Assembly (NCBI GenBank): GCA_027450145.1
Contig: DAIDKH010000012.1
Location: forward strand, 1-64,000
Origin: Chthonomonadaceae bacterium
GTDB taxonomy: Bacteria; Armatimonadota; Chthonomonadetes; Chthonomonadales; Chthonomonadaceae
Length of the DNA stretch: 64,000 nucleotides
Direction of reading: 5' to 3'
Numbering within the stretch: the first letter of the stretch is position 1; the number at the start of each line of letters is the position of its first letter. A program made the translations under genes and the position numbers. The notes below the pieces were generated by a model. That model was not told the DNA's origin, ran no database searches, and saw only the letters and a program-made list of their open reading frames with translations. Below, piece by piece: positions 61,284 through 64,000 of this stretch.

Positions 61284-62981
61284 TTACCGCTTTACCTTTT
61301 CAGGAATTGGGAGTTGCCGCTCGCGCGCTGCAGTTGGTGGAAGAAGGTTGAATATAATGTTGACCTGTTTACTTCGCAGCCGGTAGGAGAGACCTATCTG
61401 CATGCAGTCGAAGTTGCGCAATACCGCTAGTTCACCGTCGTACGCCCGTGAATGATCCAGATCTATAAATGACTGGATACCAAATGCCCACGGTCCTCCA
61501 ACCTGATACATCAGCCGGAGTTCGTTTCGTACATCCCGCCTATCGAAAAGGAATGGTGTGCGGCCGGCATCGCTAAGATACCGGTAGGCGGCAGCAAATC
61601 GCGATGTGCGCGTCGGGACGTAGTCGATTTCAGCCTCTGGGGACAGTATGTTGTAAATGCTTCCTGTAGTGTAAAGATTGAGCCAGCCGGAGGCAGCTAC
61701 CCTGAACGAGATACGGCGGCCGATTAGGAACGGTTGGCTGGCAGCCCGCAACCGCAGGGCTAACCGCCCAGCTTGCGCGCCAGTTGGATCCTCCCTAAGG
61801 TAGCCAAACGAAGCGCGGGCATTTAGAAGTAAAGGCGCTCCGGGAATACGCTGAAGAGCACCCTCCGCGCTTCCAAGTATTCGGTTATCGGGTGGCGCAG
61901 AGACCGGTAAATTATGGCCAAGGATATTCGTTACACGTATGCCCACTTCAGGAAATCGCGAGATAACCAGGTTGTTGTAGCTTCGGTTATAAACATATTC
62001 GCGGTTTTCAACGAGGGCATAAGCAGTAGATCGTGGAGAGAACTGCAGGTTAAAGTCATTGGCGGCGTAATCTGAGTACACCGGCGGATTTAACTCGCTC
62101 ATGGTGGAACGTAAGGGGTTATTTGCGCCGTATAACAGGTCGCTCGGAGGCGCAATGTCCTTAGCTGTACCGGCAATATCTTGTTCGTATGACACGTCAC
62201 CTGTTGGGAGATGGCGGAAATTCACCCGTAAATTGAGGTCGAGGTTTTGATGCTGCGTAAGTATGGGTGTGCGGTGCACCTGAACAAAAATGCCGTCGGT
62301 GGTGTTATACCCGGGCAGCGGGGTAGGTGCTCCACCACCCGCATGCAGTGAAATCTTGTACGAGGGTAGTGTAATTAATGTAGTGGAACCCGCATAAAAT
62401 GTCACATCGCGTGCAACGATCACCTTACCCGGCGTGACCGTAAGTGTATGAGCCTTGACGTGGTAGTCTGGATGGGCGTGTATGCAAGTGGTAAAGGTGC
62501 CGTTGGTTAGTACATAGGATCCGTCGCTGCGAGCAGTGATTTTCTGTCCGCGCATGCGAAAATAGTCTGTCTCTACAATGGCGTCCTCTACCGATCCCTC
62601 ACGGGTTTTGACATTGTAGACCATATGATCACCCAGAAACGTTCCCTCAGATCGTTGAATACGCACGGGGCCGTTAGAAGTTGCAACACCCGTAACGGCG
62701 TTATAGGCAAAATCGGGTGTGGTAAGAGTAGTGACGCTATTATCCGTGGGGTCTGTAAACTCTACAACGACGTTTCCCGTTGCTGTCACACTACCCGTGA
62801 CAAGATCCTGATGTAAGTGGGAGGCGTGTTCTACTACGATCTGCGCCCGTTGCGGGCCAGTCTCAGGTTGTTTAGGCTTACCGGGTTGCGCTGCATATAC
62901 CGGCGTAGCAGCAAGGATAGCCAGTATAGAGGTCGGCAGGAGAGACCCAACGCCTGTGGCTGATCGGTGGACTCGTTTCAT
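61284..62981 (-). CDS. lptD: LptD-like outer-membrane LPS-assembly protein
   Basis: 565 residues with a signal peptide (1-30, PVYAA). Residues 45-190 are an LptA/OstA-like beta-jellyroll (TATGNVVVEF, GDHMVYNVKTREGSVEDA). Then comes the LptD-type YVLTNGTFTTCIHAHPDYHVKAHTLTVTPG (here quoted in parts: LTNGTFTTCIHAHPDY, ARDVTFYAG), followed by beta-barrel strands to the C-terminus. It is shorter than proteobacterial LptD (about 780). It overlaps ruvA by 4 bases (ATGA). It implies an outer membrane with LPS-like lipid. Confidence 0.8.
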   Translation of the reverse strand: MKRVHRSATGVGSLLPTSILAILAATPVYAAQPGKPKQPETGPQRAQIVVEHASHLHQDLVTGSVTATGNVVVEFTDPTDNSVTTLTTPDFAYNAVTGVATSNGPVRIQRSEGTFLGDHMVYNVKTREGSVEDAIVETDYFRMRGQKITARSDGSYVLTNGTFTTCIHAHPDYHVKAHTLTVTPGKVIVARDVTFYAGSTTLITLPSYKISLHAGGGAPTPLPGYNTTDGIFVQVHRTPILTQHQNLDLNLRVNFRHLPTGDVSYEQDIAGTAKDIAPPSDLLYGANNPLRSTMSELNPPVYSDYAANDFNLQFSPRSTAYALVENREYVYNRSYNNLVISRFPEVGIRVTNILGHNLPVSAPPDNRILGSAEGALQRIPGAPLLLNARASFGYLREDPTGAQAGRLALRLRAASQPFLIGRRISFRVAASGWLNLYTTGSIYNILSPEAEIDYVPTRTSRFAAAYRYLSDAGRTPFLFDRRDVRNELRLMYQVGGPWAFGIQSFIDLDHSRAYDGELAVLRNFDCMQIGLSYRLRSKQVNIIFNLLPPTAARERQLPIPEKVKR

Positions 62982-63607
62982 CTGCCTCCATCCGAAAGGA
63001 TTTTTATTGCCGAGTGAATAATATCAGCAGCGCTCGGGCGCGTGGTTGCACTCTGTGCTACTGCGCGTTCCGCTGCTCGGCGGGAATCTAACCGTGCAAA
63101 TCCCAAGCTTACCAGCGCCTCCACCGCGTCGTGTAACTCCGCACTTTGGTCAGAGGACTCCTGCCTACTTGTAGAGATCGTCGGCACGGCAGCCTCCAAT
63201 GAAATTGCTGCGAGCTTGTCGCCAACTTCCAGGCAAATACGCTGCGCTAATCGCGGGCCGACGCCTGGGGCAAGGGCAACGGTCTTCGTGTCGTTTGCCG
63301 CAACAGCTCGCGCCAATTCTTCCACGGAGAGCGTGGAGAGAAGTGCAAGGGCCACACGCGGTCCTACTCCCGACGCCGCGATGAGTAGCCTAAACGCAAG
63401 AAGCTCCTGTAGCGAAGCAAATCCATATAAGGATAGATCGTCTTCGCGTACCACCAGGTGGGTATGCAAACAGGTCACGGTACCCACGCTTGGACCCATG
63501 CCTGTGGCGTAGCTGATCGTGTTTACGAGGTATCCAACCCCGGCAACATCTATTATGACGATACCGGGTTCTGTTCGTGCCACCGTACCACGTAGTTGCG
63601 CAATCAT
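62978..63607 (-). CDS. ruvA: Holliday junction branch-migration protein RuvA
   Basis: 209 residues, normal length. N-terminal OB domain MIAQLRGTVARTEPGIVIIDVAGVGY (quoted as MIAQLRGTVA and VGYLVN), helix-hairpin-helix pair LLIAASGVGPRVALALL and LAPGVGPRLAQRI, then an acidic linker and the C-terminal UBA-like domain EALVSLGFARLDSRRA that contacts RuvB. It sits between hisG and the lptD-like gene; ruvB and ruvC are not in the window. Confidence 0.97.
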   Translation of the reverse strand: MIAQLRGTVARTEPGIVIIDVAGVGYLVNTISYATGMGPSVGTVTCLHTHLVVREDDLSLYGFASLQELLAFRLLIAASGVGPRVALALLSTLSVEELARAVAANDTKTVALAPGVGPRLAQRICLEVGDKLAAISLEAAVPTISTSRQESSDQSAELHDAVEALVSLGFARLDSRRAAERAVAQSATTRPSAADIIHSAIKILSDGGR

Positions 63608-63614
63608 TATGTGG

Positions 63615-64000
63615 CTAGTAAACTACTTTGTTCAGCGGGTATTCCACGATTCCTTCGGCACCGCCGCGCTTCAATTTGGGAAGGAGGTCACGAACGGTGT
63701 GTTCGGCTACAATGATTTCCAGCGCAACCCAATCGCCATTTGCAAGCGGAGAAATGGTGGGATTTTTAAGCGCAGGTAGCAGTTGATTTATTGCCTCCAA
63801 GTCTCTCCGAGCGACGTTCATCTTAAGACCAACAAGCTGCTCGGCATTGAGGGCGCCCTGCAACAGCATTGCAAGATTCTCAATCTTGGCGCGCTTCCAG
63901 TCGTCCGACCACGAATCGCGATTCACTACGAGCCTCGTTGTAGAGGGGAGTAGGGTGTCGATAATTTTAAGATCGTGGGCTCGCAGGCTGCTACCTGTTT
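63615..64000 (-). CDS. hisG: ATP phosphoribosyltransferase, C-terminal part only
   Basis: First enzyme of histidine synthesis. Only the last 128 or so residues are in the window; the gene continues past 64000. The visible start TGSSLRAHDLKIID and TLLPSTTRLVVNR are HisG catalytic-domain ends, and LLQGALNAEQLVGLKMNV to the end matches the HisG_C regulatory domain of the long (hexameric, histidine-regulated) form. An in-frame GTG at 63926 is an internal codon, not a start. The ruvA gene follows after 7 bases. Confidence 0.93.
   Translation of the reverse strand, partial: TGSSLRAHDLKIIDTLLPSTTRLVVNRDSWSDDWKRAKIENLAMLLQGALNAEQLVGLKMNVARRDLEAINQLLPALKNPTISPLANGDWVALEIIVAEHTVRDLLPKLKRGGAEGIVEYPLNKVVY

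Overview
The window is a gene-dense stretch (about 50% GC by eye) of a bacterial chromosome. The organism is a diderm: there is an LptD-like outer-membrane assembly protein, a polysaccharide export channel, a LolA-like carrier and many signal peptides. Starts include GTG and TTG, sometimes overlapping the upstream stop as TTGA or GTGA. The gene mix (KimA-like permease, multi-SLBB export protein, GH95, DUF4380, DUF1015, parvulin) would fit Armatimonadota or another poorly sampled diderm phylum; that placement is inference with low confidence. I found no complete tRNA, no rRNA, no CRISPR array, no insertion sequence and no phage genes.

Layout. 1-4868 (minus): partial nadC, a STAS-USP fusion, a KimA-like permease and a TlpA/DipZ-like thioredoxin. 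5036-9462: aldo/keto reductase, nitronate monooxygenase with a DUF1992 protein, and an L-arabinokinase/galactokinase-like GHMP kinase. 9967-18558: exopolysaccharide block with two tandem paralogous GT4 glycosyltransferases, a Wzz-like chain-length protein, a Wza-like exporter with about seven SLBB modules, and a parvulin. 18616-22473: AcuC-type deacetylase, then the salvage operon mtnP-mtnA-apt. 22904-27026: DUF1015 protein and an ECF sigma/anti-sigma/HtrA-like envelope-stress operon whose protease lacks the catalytic histidine. 27082-31993: nucleotide genes deoB, pyrG and purA with two small proteins. 32394-43858: DNA-repair island with a YhaO/YhaN (SbcDC-like) pair on plus facing an AddAB-like pair on minus. 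44050-46450: GH16 hydrolase, histidine phosphatase, LolA-like protein. 46660-49531: a DUF1444-like gene, trpD and trpC. 49771-53278: GH95 fucosidase and a DUF4380 protein. 53364-56730: a two-component system with a Spy/CpxP-like Gly-Pro repeat protein. 57286-61176: a membrane-anchored TPR-like protein, a Tat-exported protein of unknown function and a secreted metallophosphoesterase. 61284-64000 (minus): lptD-like gene, ruvA and partial hisG.

The most unusual items are the Gly-Pro-rich Spy-like protein beside a sensor kinase whose periplasmic region has the same composition, the HtrA-like protein with Glu in place of the catalytic His, the seven-SLBB export protein, the STAS-USP/KimA-like pair with a hairpin at the predicted 5' end of its mRNA, the structured purA leader behind a consensus promoter, and the SbcC-like ATPase with a hydrophobic hairpin in its coiled-coil region. 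Nothing here proves a wholly new system; these are the best leads.
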